NCBI GenBank assembly: GCA_018857735.1
Contig: JABMCL010002965.1
Span: 442,501 to 506,500 of the forward strand
Origin: Alviniconcha marisindica
Taxonomy: Eukaryota; Mollusca; Gastropoda; Provannidae
Direction of reading: 5' to 3'
Length of the DNA stretch: 64,000 nt
Shown: positions 34,771-44,264 of the stretch, in pieces
Layout of the letters: every line of letters begins with the position of its first letter
Numbering within the stretch: the stretch's first letter is position 1
Notes under the pieces: generated by a model
What the model was told of the DNA's origin: nothing
Databases searched by the model: none
Seen by the model: only the letters and a program-made list of their open reading frames with translations
Position numbers and translations under genes: made by a program

Positions 34771-35778
34771 TATTGATAATCAGCCAGTCCCCAAAGAATC
34801 AGACACTGGACAAGAAACAGAAATGGTGGCGGAAGTCTTTTTTGCTGCCCCAACGATGGTGTCAGGTAGATGATTGTTGGGGACTTTGGGTTTGTCTTTG
34901 CTTGGCTTCTTCATCGCCTTATTGAGTGCAGGTGCAAGGTTCAGACTCTTTGACGGAACAAGTCATAAATTATGACTGTGGCGGAACAAGACATACAATG
35001 TATAAACGTGTGAGGACGGTTCTCGTCAGTTCAGGATCGCTGACAGTACGGTTTTCGTTGTTCTGGCGCACGCGCGATTGCTTTTTATTGATCGCTGGAG
35101 TTTGCAGACTTCCACCAGTCTACTCATCTGTTAGGCCAGTTGAGAGAGAGGAGGGAGAAAAAGAAGCCCTGATATCATAACGAGGCCATTATCAATTTTG
35201 ACAAAAAATCACAAGCCGATTTTGGCATCAGCCGCCTAACTCCAGACCGCTGATCCATGTATATGATTGTAGAATAGCCTCGTTCACTTGATCGAGCGTT
35301 CACACGTTCGATGTGCAGCAGACGGCCACGTGCACCGCATGCAGTCATTATTAATCGTCGAGAGCTCGTTCAAATTTCTTGCCGAGGGCTGGAGATGGAT
35401 TGATTCTGACACAGCAGCCTCATCACGATGAAGGGGAGGGGACGGTACAGGGGCGGAGGGGTGATCTGGGAGCTGCTGGTGATTGCCTGGAACAGTGTGC
35501 CGGGCACGGCTTGAGTGCCCGAAGTGCCCGAGGGGTGCAGCTCTTTTATCTCCGGCCTGGCATTTGGGTTCAGAGGCTGGCTTGCAGTTCAGTTGGATGC
35601 GTGCGTTCCATGGTCTGGTGCCCTGCACTGTGCAATCTTTTTCATGCGTCGGTTGGCTGGAGAGAAGATGAGCCTGGTCGTAAATTGGTTATCTGGAAGT
35701 CGTTTATCTTTTGCAATTTTTTAAAATTAACCCCCTCCTCCCCTTAACGCAAAGTTTTATCGCTGCTTAAGTCTATAG
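34771..35778. other. Unique sequence, locally GC-rich
   Basis: 35370-35680 is GC-rich and open on several frames of both strands. No single frame shows third-position bias with splice sites, so I make no gene call. Confidence 0.45.
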
Positions 35779-35876
35779 GTCTATGCTTAAAGGCAACCGC
35801 TAACCCCCCCCTCCAAAAAAAAAAAAAGGGGGGGGGGGGGGGGCGAGGATGTTAGCGGTTGCCTTTAAGCATAGAC
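35779..35876. repeat. Perfect 26-bp inverted repeat with C/A/G homopolymer loop
   Basis: Arms 35779-35804 and 35851-35876 are exact complements, beginning gtctatgcttaaaggcaacc. The loop is a C run, an A run and a G run, and the C and G runs can also pair. It may be a tiny foldback element or an assembly inversion artefact. Confidence 0.95.
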
Positions 35877-36027
35877 TCACTATTCGCGGTATTTTCGTCA
35901 GCATTTTAAGTTCCAAGGAAGCGCGACTGAGATCTATCACCCAGATTATCTTTGTGGTGTGATAATGCCTATCCATTTCCCGACCCAAAACAGACTGTTC
36001 ATTGTTTCTACAGCTTAGACTGTTCCC

Positions 36028-36030
<3 letters not shown>
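35877..36030. other. Gene-free unique sequence
   Basis: Short unique spacer. Confidence 0.5.
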
Positions 36031-36098
<68 letters not shown>

Positions 36099-36112
36099 AG
36101 AGAGAGAGAGAG
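36031..36112. repeat. (GA)n microsatellite
   Basis: GA run with one CTA break. A shorter GT run follows at 36176-36199. Confidence 0.97.
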
Positions 36113-36199
36113 TACTGAGCAGCTGACAAAATTTAGTGTGTGGTCTGTATTGGTTTTGCAGGATTTCTGGCGCGCGTGCGTGTGTGTGTGTGTGTGTGT

Positions 36200-36814
36200 A
36201 AATGGACGTGTGTGCGTATGCATGCATGTGTGGTGTGGTGGTGGTGAGGTGTATCAGTGTTGTGCATACATAATAATTATTCGTTTCCGCATTTTCTCAC
36301 AGCCGAGTCGAAATTTGCAGTCTTCACCGCCACCCCACACCCTTCTCATTTTCAGGTATAAATATTCCTGTCAGTAAAATCAGATGCCGAGTCAGACTCC
36401 CCACCGTACATAACTTTACCCAGCTTGTCACGCCCGACCCGAAGCTATTGTTTGCGATGGCGATCTGTGAGCTGTAGACGAGAGGCGATTAAATGCAGAT
36501 TAGCTTCAGCGAAGGACCAAATGGACATGGAAGGTAGCTCCCGGGGCTTTTGATGAGGCAGGCCTGGCAAACATTACGAGGGTTTGGCCAGTGGAGATAG
36601 ATGGTCCGATGTTTACGCGGAGCGCAGCTGCAAACGTTTAACCGGCGGGTCTGAACTTGACCATCCTGGCACCTTTCAGGTCGTGGAGTGATGTGAGGTT
36701 GCAGCGGCGCGGTTCTGCTCGGTTGGGATTTCTGAGAATGGCCGTTAGGATTGGTAGGGAACTAGTGTGCGCTCCCAGCACACAGATAGACAGACAGGTA
36801 ATTGAGTATTTACG
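36200..36814. other. Unique, repeat-free block
   Basis: 36430-36760 has balanced composition, no microsatellite, no SINE and no consistent open frame. It could be regulatory DNA, but I see no identifiable site. Confidence 0.4.
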
Positions 36815-37150
36815 GCCCAGCCAGCCATGACAGCTATTTGGAGGCGTGCAGTCATTGGGAAATAATTATTTACAGTTAATTGATATTTAACGCCCAGTCA
36901 ACCGTGACGGTCATAATAATCATCATCAGGGCGAAACCGAACGTGTGAAACTCAAATGAAAACCCCAAACGTATGGTTGGTTAAACAAAAGTTATTCAAA
37001 ATACGCGATAATACATTACAAAATGACGAGGTAGACAGAGTCTGGGAGGTAGAAATTAATACGGCAGATCAGTTCTGACAGTAGGTAAAGCATGCAAAGA
37101 TCTTCTGACCTGATCCAGGCTTTGAAGAGATCCTTTGATAGCTCTGGGTT
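36815..37150 (-). mobile_element. SINE-B copy plus extra tail fragment, minus strand
   Basis: Two reverse-complement tails (cagccagccatgacagc near 36825, cgcccagtcaaccgtgacgg near 36890) precede a body with gacagtaggtaaagcatgca and gatcttctgacctgatcc, the reverse of the SINE-B body. Confidence 0.75.
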
Positions 37151-37714
37151 CTATGCAGATTGGATCGTAATGTGTGTGTCCGCAGCGTCCCGCAGCGGGG
37201 TATTATACAGCTGCACGGAGTTAAATCAGCCCCCTCCCCTTTCCACCCACCGAGGGAGAGAGGGTTTTGTCGCGTGACAAGTACGCGTTGACACACTTGT
37301 TTCTAACGTGATTTACACCCCGCATGCCGCTCTGTGTTCACGACACACTTTGATCGTATTAAACTTGAAACTGCTGCATACGTTTCGGTCTCGTAACTTT
37401 TTTCTTCTTTTCCCCTCCCTTCTTTTCACAGTCTTATTCCATGAAAGTAAGGGAAAGATTAGCTGTGCATTACCGTGAAATCCATACTGTGTAAGCAGCA
37501 AAGGATTCGTCAGTGGCGGTGGAAGCGGGCACGAAAACGCGGGTGGTCTCCGGATTTCAGGATGGATCGATTCGTGCATGATATCCAACGCCCAATGAAT
37601 AAAGATGAACAAGAAGTGGAAAGAAAAAGAAAAATCACAGGTACAAACGTCTGAGTCACTGTCTATATGTTACAGGTCACTTAAGTTTGCAGAAGACTGG
37701 GAAAGAAAAAGAAG
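37151..37714. other. Gene-free unique sequence
   Basis: No exon or known repeat. Confidence 0.5.
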
Positions 37715-37805
37715 TTCAATGGACGGAGAAGGCAGAAATATTGCAAGGCACAATTCCCAGCAGTAGGCGAAATATGCGAGGCTGTATTCTGACCTATAGC
37801 ATGCC
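37715..37805 (-). mobile_element. SINE-B fragment, minus strand
   Basis: Contains cccagcagtaggcgaaatat and tgtattctgacctatag, the internal SINE-B block in reverse. Ends are not clear. Confidence 0.6.
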
Positions 37806-37881
37806 CAAAAAGAGAGAAACTTTCATAGAGTTCTTTGGATTCTCAGTAGGAACCTTTAAAAAATGATTCAGGGGTTGAGAG

Positions 37882-37884
<3 letters not shown>

Positions 37885-37917
<33 letters not shown>
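37885..37917. repeat. (GA)n microsatellite
   Basis: GA run of about 33 bp. Confidence 0.97.
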
Positions 37918-37919
<2 letters not shown>

Positions 37920-38516
37920 GATCATTGCATCGTGATTGTTTTGAAGGAACAAAATATCGAAAAGGCCGACGGTTGAAGTGTTCCCCGTGGCTGCAGCGTG
38001 GCAAGTGCAAGGGACCCGACACAAGCTGGGTTGTGCACATGGAATTCTACTCACCTTGCGCGACAACTGCACACCGAGTCAATGGCCGGTGTAACAAGCC
38101 TGTTGACCAGTCGTAACGTCGGAAAGTGGACCGGAAGGCAATTAATGGACACTCGACAGCACTCGGCAGTGTTTACAGTACTCTTTTGGGCCCGACGTCA
38201 GTCTGAGCTCATGAGAAAGTCTGGCTTTTGTTGTGGTGGTGTGTATAACTAACTATAAGGTGCGATTTTTTTTTCTCTCTCCAGTAGTCCAGGCGGGCTG
38301 TCAGAATTTATCGATTTTATTTCTGAGACCAAGGTCTTTGTTGGAATACTGGAAGATTGCTCACCACGGTGTGTGCGTCTGCGGGCGCGTGCGTGTGTGT
38401 AGTGCGTGCATGTGTTCACGGTGTGTGTGTGTTCGTGCGAGCGTGTGTGTGTGTGTGTGTTGACGGTGCGTGTGTGTTCGTGCGTGTGTGGCCACAAAAC
38501 ACAGCGCCCCCTGCAG
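37918..38516. other. Unique sequence then GT-rich tract
   Basis: GT/GTGC-rich simple sequence at 38365-38490. The last bases, gcgccccctgcag, form the acceptor proposed for the next feature. Confidence 0.5.
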
Positions 38517-38611
38517 TCACCAACCATGACCCCAGTGAGTACCACGACTTTGCCGATCGCCTGCATACCGCAGACTGCTCGTGTATCCGCTACGCCTTCC
38601 TGTCTTCTTAA
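38517..38611 (+). CDS. Candidate terminal exon (unrecognised), strong third-position GC bias
   Basis: After gcgccccctgcag a phase-1 frame reads TNHDPSEYHDFADRLHTADC then SCIRYAFLSS and a TAA at 38609-38611. Roughly two thirds of codons end in C or G, the same bias as the certain SH3 exon, and the composition is that of a folded protein. No good donor lies before the stop, so it would be a last coding exon. It is phase-compatible with the signal-peptide exon at 4075-4192 (joining codon Val), but nothing else links them. No family recognised. The opposite strand is also open here. Confidence 0.3.
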
Positions 38612-39037
38612 CAAGACTGAACCTAAGTCGCCTTCTCCACGCCACTCTCGCGTTGACATTTGAGCGCTGCAAAGAAAATGTCAGGGTTGGGGTTAAACCA
38701 AACTAATCCCATGTCAGGCGTAGCTATTCTCAGCGGGTGACCCCTTTCTTTGCCTCGGGCCATACATCGCTCGCCGCTGTGTTTACTGGACTGAGAAAGT
38801 CGGCAGTCCAAGAGCACACACAAAAGGCATCATATGTCTACTGACTAATGAATGTGATCATGTAAATATGTCTCATGCTTTCCTTGACTGCTCTTTGTAT
38901 GAGGTCTTCTCGGCTTTGCTGTTCAGTCGTCATGATGTGACCTCCAGCGCTAGGCTGGGCGTTAAATGTCAGATATAATATACTGGCATCATATATCTAC
39001 ATAATATACATAATCTACACACATCATGACCTTGAGG

Positions 39038-39041
<4 letters not shown>
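38612..39041. other. Gene-free unique sequence
   Basis: A retroposon-tail remnant (aggctgggcgttaaatg) lies near 38950. The rest is unique. Confidence 0.5.
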
Positions 39042-39082
<41 letters not shown>

Positions 39083-39138
39083 CCTCATATATATTATTAT
39101 CACACACACACACACACACATACACACACACACACACA

Positions 39139-39185
<47 letters not shown>

Positions 39186-39201
39186 AGTGTGTGTGTGTGT
39201 G
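39042..39201. repeat. Palindromic TA / CA / TA / GT microsatellite cluster
   Basis: A TA run flanked by gaggct and agcctc, then CA, a second TA run and GT. The order makes the block partly self-complementary. Confidence 0.95.
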
Positions 39202-39513
39202 AGGGTTGGGGTTAACCCCAATATATTATACTTGCTCAGCTGTGATACTTGTCAGTAGATCCGCTACGTTCACAAACTGGTACAGTTGTTTTGTCAGTTT
39301 TTTTCTCCGTATTCTGAAGAGAATGCTCTTGAATTAATTATAGCTGCGAGAGCCTTGCACAGCTGGAAGTCCTTTAGTCTTCTTCGTCAGTCCAGCGTCC
39401 ACTCGAGCATCCTTGTTGTCGTCATCTACTTATAGCTGTAAAGAAAGCACTCTTCCTTCTTTCTTGCCGCTGCTTGTTTTCGTCACTTGTAAATCATCCC
39501 ACAAGCGTAAGCC

Positions 39514-39515
<2 letters not shown>
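39202..39515. other. Gene-free unique sequence
   Basis: Nothing recognised. Confidence 0.55.
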
Positions 39516-39553
<38 letters not shown>

Positions 39554-39562
39554 TGATGATGA
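39516..39562. repeat. (GA)n and (GAT)n microsatellite
   Basis: GA run to 39549 and four GAT units. Confidence 0.96.
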
Positions 39563-39698
39563 TGACCTGGGTTACATTTAATTACGCATGTAATTTGTGA
39601 CGCTCAGCATTCTTCAGTCACAGTTCATTGAGAAAATTCTAAATTCCCGCCCCTGAGTGACACACCAGCCAATGACTGACTGGCTGGCGGCTGAGACG

Positions 39699-39722
39699 CC
39701 CCCCCCCCCCCCCCCCCCCCCC
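39699..39722. repeat. Poly-C tract
   Basis: Twenty-four C residues. Confidence 0.96.
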
Positions 39723-39772
39723 GACCCAGGACCATTGACCGTAAATCGGCAACAGACTGCTGTGGAGTCGTT

Positions 39773-39949
39773 CATAGTTCAGGAGCTGTGCGAGAGTCGA
39801 GGTGGCCGTCCTGGGCTGTCCGTCCTAACGAGCCTTCTGGTTTCCGTGGACGTAAAGCTATATTGAACCATGCTTCGGCATTGGTCTCAGCTTGTCCCTA
39901 ATATGTCAACTGACATATGAGGACATTAAGCAACACTACCTACCTACCC
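39773..39949 (+). mobile_element. SINE-A, long form, with 11-bp target-site duplication
   Basis: Flanked by gtggagtcgtt at 39762-39772 and 39950-39960. It has the full long-form extension and ends in a CTAC-type tail in place of ATC. Confidence 0.94.
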
Positions 39950-39960
39950 GTGGAGTCGTT

Positions 39961-40234
39961 TTTCCTTTATGGTGTTGTCAGCCCGTACATGGGTCCTGCA
40001 AGGTGTAATCATCGCCTTGTTACCTTACATAGTCTTTACCTGCGCCGCCCCAACGACTCGAGGTGACTGACTAGGGCTGGGCTACTATTCGACAGGCACA
40101 CGTTGTTACCGCCCACTGGGCTTGTTAAGCTTTCGCGGGCTGACTTAATGCAGTCTGTTGTTACTTCGCCGTTCTGCGCCACGAGGTTACCATTTGCAAG
40201 TGGATAGGACTTTAAAATCCAGTTCCTGAAAACT
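39961..40234. other. Gene-free unique sequence
   Basis: No exon seen. Confidence 0.5.
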
Positions 40235-40485
40235 GTGTCGTTTTCAGACTAGTGCGAGGTCTGTCCAAACGGTCTGTGTTACTTTGTTGTTTTCATGCTA
40301 GTGCGGGGTCTGTGTTACTTTGTCGTTTTTTTAGGCTAGTGTGAGGTCTGTGTTACTTTGTCGTTTTTAGGCTAGTGTGAGGTCTGTGTTACTTTGTTGT
40401 TTTCAGACGAATCCGAGGTCTGTGTTACTTTGCTATTTTCAGACTAGTGAGACTAGTATTATTTTATCGTTTTCAGGCTAAAGGA
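40235..40485. repeat. Minisatellite, about six diverged units near 40 bp
   Basis: Units share gaggtctgtgttactttgtc and ttcaggctagtg, with variable spacers. Confidence 0.9.
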
Positions 40486-41090
40486 TTCTTGTTCTTCAGC
40501 TTTGACGCTTCACATTCATTGTCTTAGTTTTTGTGCGCGGACATGCACACCCACGGGGAAAGAAGAAGAAAAAAAGTGCGTCTGTCTTCCTGTCAGTCTG
40601 CCAGTCAGTAGGCTGGTCCAAAACTGTCCCACCTCCTCTCTCCATACACAAACAACATTGATTAAACGTAGAGCTCTATTAACGCCAAATCGTCTTCCAT
40701 CACGGCTGATCGCGTAGGGTTTGATGCGGTCGGAAAGAGGAAACAATCAACGGGCTATTTTTGTGCGCCAGTTGTTCCGTAAATTACCATTGTTCGCACG
40801 TGCTCACAGTTGCGCTTGCGTAGAGGTCGTTGACGCTGTGCACCAGGTTGTGCGTGCATGACTGTGTGCACGTATTGTTCACGAAGCCTCTGCAGTTCCT
40901 GGCGCTGGTCTGACGCTAATGCCATTGGACCGATACCGATCAAGCGAGACAATCGTGCATGGCCTTGGGCCTACCGGCTTCAGGCGTGCATAACGTGCAT
41001 TTGTTTTGTGGACCGTGTTGCAGGATACTGACGGGACGCTGGAAGAAACTTTCCATTTCTTAGGAGAAGACGCGTGATCGTGAAGCCTTA
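40486..41090. other. Unique sequence with weak coding-like frames
   Basis: A minus-strand frame to the complement of about 40755 (ELQRLREQYVHTVMHAQ) and a short plus-strand frame after gtgttgcag at 41024-41077 (DTDGTLEETFHFLGEDA) look protein-like, but neither has complete exon signals. Confidence 0.35.
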
Positions 41091-41390
41091 GGCTGAGAAA
41101 CGAAACGTAGAGGCCGAGAAGGGTAACCTGGAAGCGGAAACTACAGGCCGGAAAGGGTAACATGGAAGCGTAACCTAGAGACCGAAAGGGGTAACCAGAA
41201 GCGTAAAGACCGGAAAAGATAACCTGGAAGTGTAAGCTAGAGGCTGGAAAGGGTAACCTGGAAGTGTAAGCTAGAGGCAGGAAAGGGTAACATGGAAGCG
41301 TAAGCTAGAGGCCGGAAAGGGTAGCCTGGCGTAACCTAGAGGCTGGAAAGGGTAACCTGGAAGCTTAACTCAGAGCTGGAAATGGGTAAG
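41091..41390. repeat. Minisatellite, about eight units near 33 bp
   Basis: Units share ggaaagggtaacctggaagc and gtaagctagaggc, with small insertions and deletions. Confidence 0.93.
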
Positions 41391-41622
41391 GTACTCACCT
41401 GAGGCGGGGCCTTTGTAAAAGGTGTAACCTAGAGGGCAAGAGGCGTGACCTGGAGGACGTTTTGGCAAACCGACAGCGGTGGTCGCTGTTGTGGCCAGGA
41501 GATTGTTGGCATACCGTTGTGTGCTCTTCCTGGAACTGGACCAAACCATGGGACAAAGAGTGTTACGCGTGGCTGCGGGACCAGCGCGGTGATAATCACA
41601 GGTCTTCCTGATAAGCTGACTC
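41391..41622. other. Gene-free unique sequence
   Basis: No exon or known repeat. Confidence 0.5.
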
Positions 41623-41632
41623 GTGGTACTGT

Positions 41633-41813
41633 CCATAGTTCAGGAGCTGTGTGAGAGTCGAGGTGGCCGTCCTGGGCTGTCCATCCTAACGAGCCTTCTG
41701 GTTTCCGTGGACGTAAAACTATATTGAACCATGCTTCGGCATTGGTCACAGCTTGTCCCTAATATGTCAGCCGACATCTGAGGACATTAAGCATCACTTC
41801 ATCATCATCATCA
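41633..41813 (+). mobile_element. SINE-A, long form, with 10-bp target-site duplication
   Basis: Flanked by gtggtactgt at 41623-41632 and 41814-41823. It ends in the CAT/ATC tail. Confidence 0.94.
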
Positions 41814-41898
41814 GTGGTACTGTTGCGGGGGTCGTCGAGTGTATAATTCCCTCTTGTTTCCGTGGGCTCGGTTTCCCGTGGACAGCGGCCTTGCTTTA

Positions 41899-42130
41899 CT
41901 TACAATACAATACAATAATACAATACAACTTTATTGCCAAGTGTCAATAAACTGATTGCACGAGGAATGTTTTGTGGTGCCAAGTACACTCATCACACAT
42001 TCACTCCAATCATAAAACATTTAATTAAAACAACAGCAAATAAACATCCTGGTAAAGGTCATTCATAGATAAAAACATGAGAAAATCCCACTGCCATCAA
42101 GTGCTTACCTTGGCAGAAGGTGATATTGGT
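41899..42130 (-). mobile_element. Probable LINE-type 3' end, minus strand
   Basis: Read on the minus strand, a non-coding stretch carries an AATAAA signal (complement of ctttattgcc at about 41930-41939) and ends in a TATTG-type pentanucleotide run at 41899-41928. That is how many non-LTR elements terminate. The body is not recognised. Confidence 0.4.
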
Positions 42131-42635
42131 GAGGGATAAGGGCTGAAGAGGTGATATAGATGCAGGAATGACTTTCAGAAATGTCTTGCATAGAATCTCC
42201 GCGGTTGTGGTATAACAAGACTTAGACGCGTGTTGCAATACGCCTGGTCATGCAGAAGGTTCGTCGTGTTACATGTTAATAACACGGCATAGTGTCATTC
42301 AGACGAACACCTTTTGCAGCGAAGAACCCCCTGCCTCATTTATGGCCAGGTTCTCTTGCTCTGTTGTTAGTTGCTTAAAGAGATTCCACGTATTGCACAG
42401 CGTTTTGATAGACACGACTTAAATACTCGTCTCATTGTTGTTGTTTTCACTCCTTTTCGATGAAACTCCGGGGCTCATCCCTGGGAAGATTGTGCGTGTG
42501 CAGCTGTTTTCTTGCACATAAATTATTACGTGGAAAGCACTATACCCCTTGCCCTTTACGGAGCAGGAGGAATTTTGGGTTGCCCACCCCGCCCCCCGCT
42601 CCCGAGCTTCCTTGTTGTTTTTTGTTCTTCGTCGT
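42131..42635. other. Gene-free unique sequence
   Basis: Intronic or upstream sequence of the SH3 exon. Nothing recognised. Confidence 0.5.
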
Positions 42636-42690
42636 CGTCCTGAGGTGACCCTATGCGGTTGACGGGACGTTAAAATCCAAGATTTAACAG
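42636..42690 (+). mobile_element. Retroposon tail (gttgacgggacgt type)
   Basis: Reads cgtcctgaggtgaccctatg then cggttgacgggacgttaaaa and atccaagattt. Confidence 0.7.
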
Positions 42691-42712
42691 ACTTCTCTTC
42701 GTCTTCTTCGCC

Positions 42713-42903
42713 TCAGAGTTCAGGAGCTGTGTGAAAGTCGAGGTGGCCGTCCTGGGCTCCCCGTCCTAATGAGCCTTATGGTTTCTGTGGACGTAAAGCA
42801 ATATTGAACCATGCTCACGCAATGGTCACAGTTTGTCCCTAATTAGGCTAATATGTCAACCGACATCCGAGGACATTAAGCTCTACATCATCATCATCAT
42901 CAT
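42713..42903 (+). mobile_element. SINE-A, long form, close to the SH3 exon acceptor
   Basis: Flanked by tcttcttcgcc at 42702-42712 and 42904-42914. It lies in the intron just 5' of the Cas-family exon, so its tail is about 74 bp from the splice acceptor. The insertion leaves the pyrimidine tract intact. Confidence 0.95.
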
Positions 42904-42977
42904 CTTCTTCGCCGGATTTGTCTCGTGACCTTGCCACCCTCGTCCCTTGACCGCCCGTCTTTGTGTGTGTGTTGCAG

Positions 42978-43253
42978 CAGATGTTCTTGGCCAAGGCCCT
43001 GTACGACAACATCGCCGAGACGCCCGATGAGTTGGCCTTCCGCCGCGGTGACGTCATCACCGTCATGGAGCAGGACACGGGCGGCCTGGACGGCTGGTGG
43101 CTGTGCTCGCTGCGGGGTCGACAGGGCATCGCCCCGGGCAACCGCCTCAAGATCCTGTCCGGGATGGTCGAGGGCGTGGCGAAGGACGTCGTCAACGACC
43201 AGGACGCGGCCAGGAAGGAGTGGAGGCGGAGCCTGGAGAAATCGCCCAATAAG
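42978..43253 (+). CDS. BCAR1: Internal exon: SH3 domain of a Cas-family scaffold protein (p130Cas/BCAR1-like)
   Basis: The exon encodes 92 codons in phase 0 at both ends. The SH3 fold occupies residues 4-62: ALYDN at 7-11, the acidic RT loop (ETPDELAFRRGD), GLDGWWLCSL with the paired Trp at 40-41, GRQGIAPGNR with the ligand-pocket Pro at 53. WWLCSL-GRQGI-PGNR is specific to Cas proteins among SH3 domains. In known members this domain binds proline-rich sites in FAK/PYK2, C3G and PTP-PEST at focal adhesions. Residues 63-92 begin the linker to the substrate domain; its YxxP repeats are not in this exon. The acceptor is ttgcagcag, so splicing may start at 42978 or 42981; the donor is aag then gtgaga. 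Invertebrates usually have one Cas gene, so the symbol stands for the family. Confidence 0.96.
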
Positions 43254-43426
43254 GTGAGAGCTCAAATCCCACGAAGCCAGGTTTCTGTCGTCGGTGTAGC
43301 ACGTTTCAGTGAAACCGACGTTTAAACCAGTTAGAAGAAGGATGAGGAAATGAAAAGCCAGGTTTGGGCTCGAACGAGAGCCTCGTTACGATGTAGGAAG
43401 GAATGGTGTGCTACCCCCCCCCCCTC

Positions 43427-43468
<42 letters not shown>

Positions 43469-44065
43469 CCCCCTGTGCCAGTCCCTCAAGCTCCACTAGA
43501 AATTAAGGTCCCCCACTGCTGAGAAGTGAAGTGAAACGTGTACGCGGTGCCCTAAACTGACGCAGTGTAGCACACAGCCAAGTGTCCCATTTCTCTTGCT
43601 TCTTCTGAATTCTTTGCTCATCAGAGTTCGTTATGTTGATAACTAATCTTGCGAAATGCATTACTTGATCGTTGTAGCTCAGTTTTGAACGCAAAGCTGT
43701 CTGCACCCAAATTTTGCACGGCTACCTGTTACAGTTCTAATTCTAACTGTCAATCAGATACGATGGTAGTATTGAAATATTTATGTCTATATATGTTCCT
43801 GTTTACCGCTGCTAAAGAGATATTAACATTGCTGGGCTTATGTGATTGTGATGTTGTTAACTAATGATAGTCATTCATTTTGTTGATGTTATTGTCTTCG
43901 TTCTGACTTGTCTCTGTCTTGGCAAATAACAGTAGCATTGTGAGGCTTGTCTTTTTGTTTTGTTGAAGTTAACCCCCTCGTTTTGTTCGTTTTGTTTTTT
44001 AACAACACCATGTTTGCTTGACTGAAAATTAACAATGCGTTGTTTTTTCCTGCCTTCTGGAACAG
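43254..44065. other. Intron following the SH3 exon
   Basis: Begins with donor gtgaga. Contains a C run and CA microsatellite at 43414-43465 and a short SINE-B fragment (agaaattaaggtcccccact) at 43500-43519. Ends with a strong pyrimidine tract, tttttcctgccttctggaac, before AG. Confidence 0.6.
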
Positions 44066-44101
44066 GGGCGTAGGATTTGTCATTACTATCAGTACGAAAA
44101 C
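44066..44101 (+). CDS. Candidate 36-nt microexon of the Cas-family gene
   Basis: A pyrimidine tract ending aacag (44061-44065) and a consensus donor gtgagt (44102) enclose 36 nt that are open in the frame continuing from the SH3 exon. The peptide would be GRRICHYYQYEN, in phase 0 at both ends, so it can be included or skipped without changing the frame. It adds three Tyr in a protein family regulated by Tyr phosphorylation, though there is no YxxP. A plausible branch-point region (gaaaattaacaat) lies about 30 bp upstream. Chance occurrence of such short exons is not negligible. Confidence 0.35.
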
Positions 44102-44264
44102 GTGAGTCCGGCCACTCTGTGTTTTGAATGTCTAGCCCACTCAGCCTTGTTGTTTGACAACCTGCCCGCCTTTCTCACTGTTTTCATATTGCTTGCTGAT
44201 CCCACAGCATCTTGCATCGTGCGGCGGATTTGTTGGCTGTAAATCATTGCTGTTTGATCCTCCA
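44102..44264. other. Intronic sequence
   Basis: Short unique spacer. Confidence 0.5.

Noticed and set aside
40755..40952. Minus-strand frame with ELQRLREQYVHTVMHAQ
   Set aside because: Helix-like composition but a competing frame is also open and no acceptor or donor fits.
41024..41077. Short phase-0 frame DTDGTLEETFHFLGEDA after gtgttgcag
   Set aside because: Protein-like, but only 17 codons long, so chance is too likely without RNA evidence.
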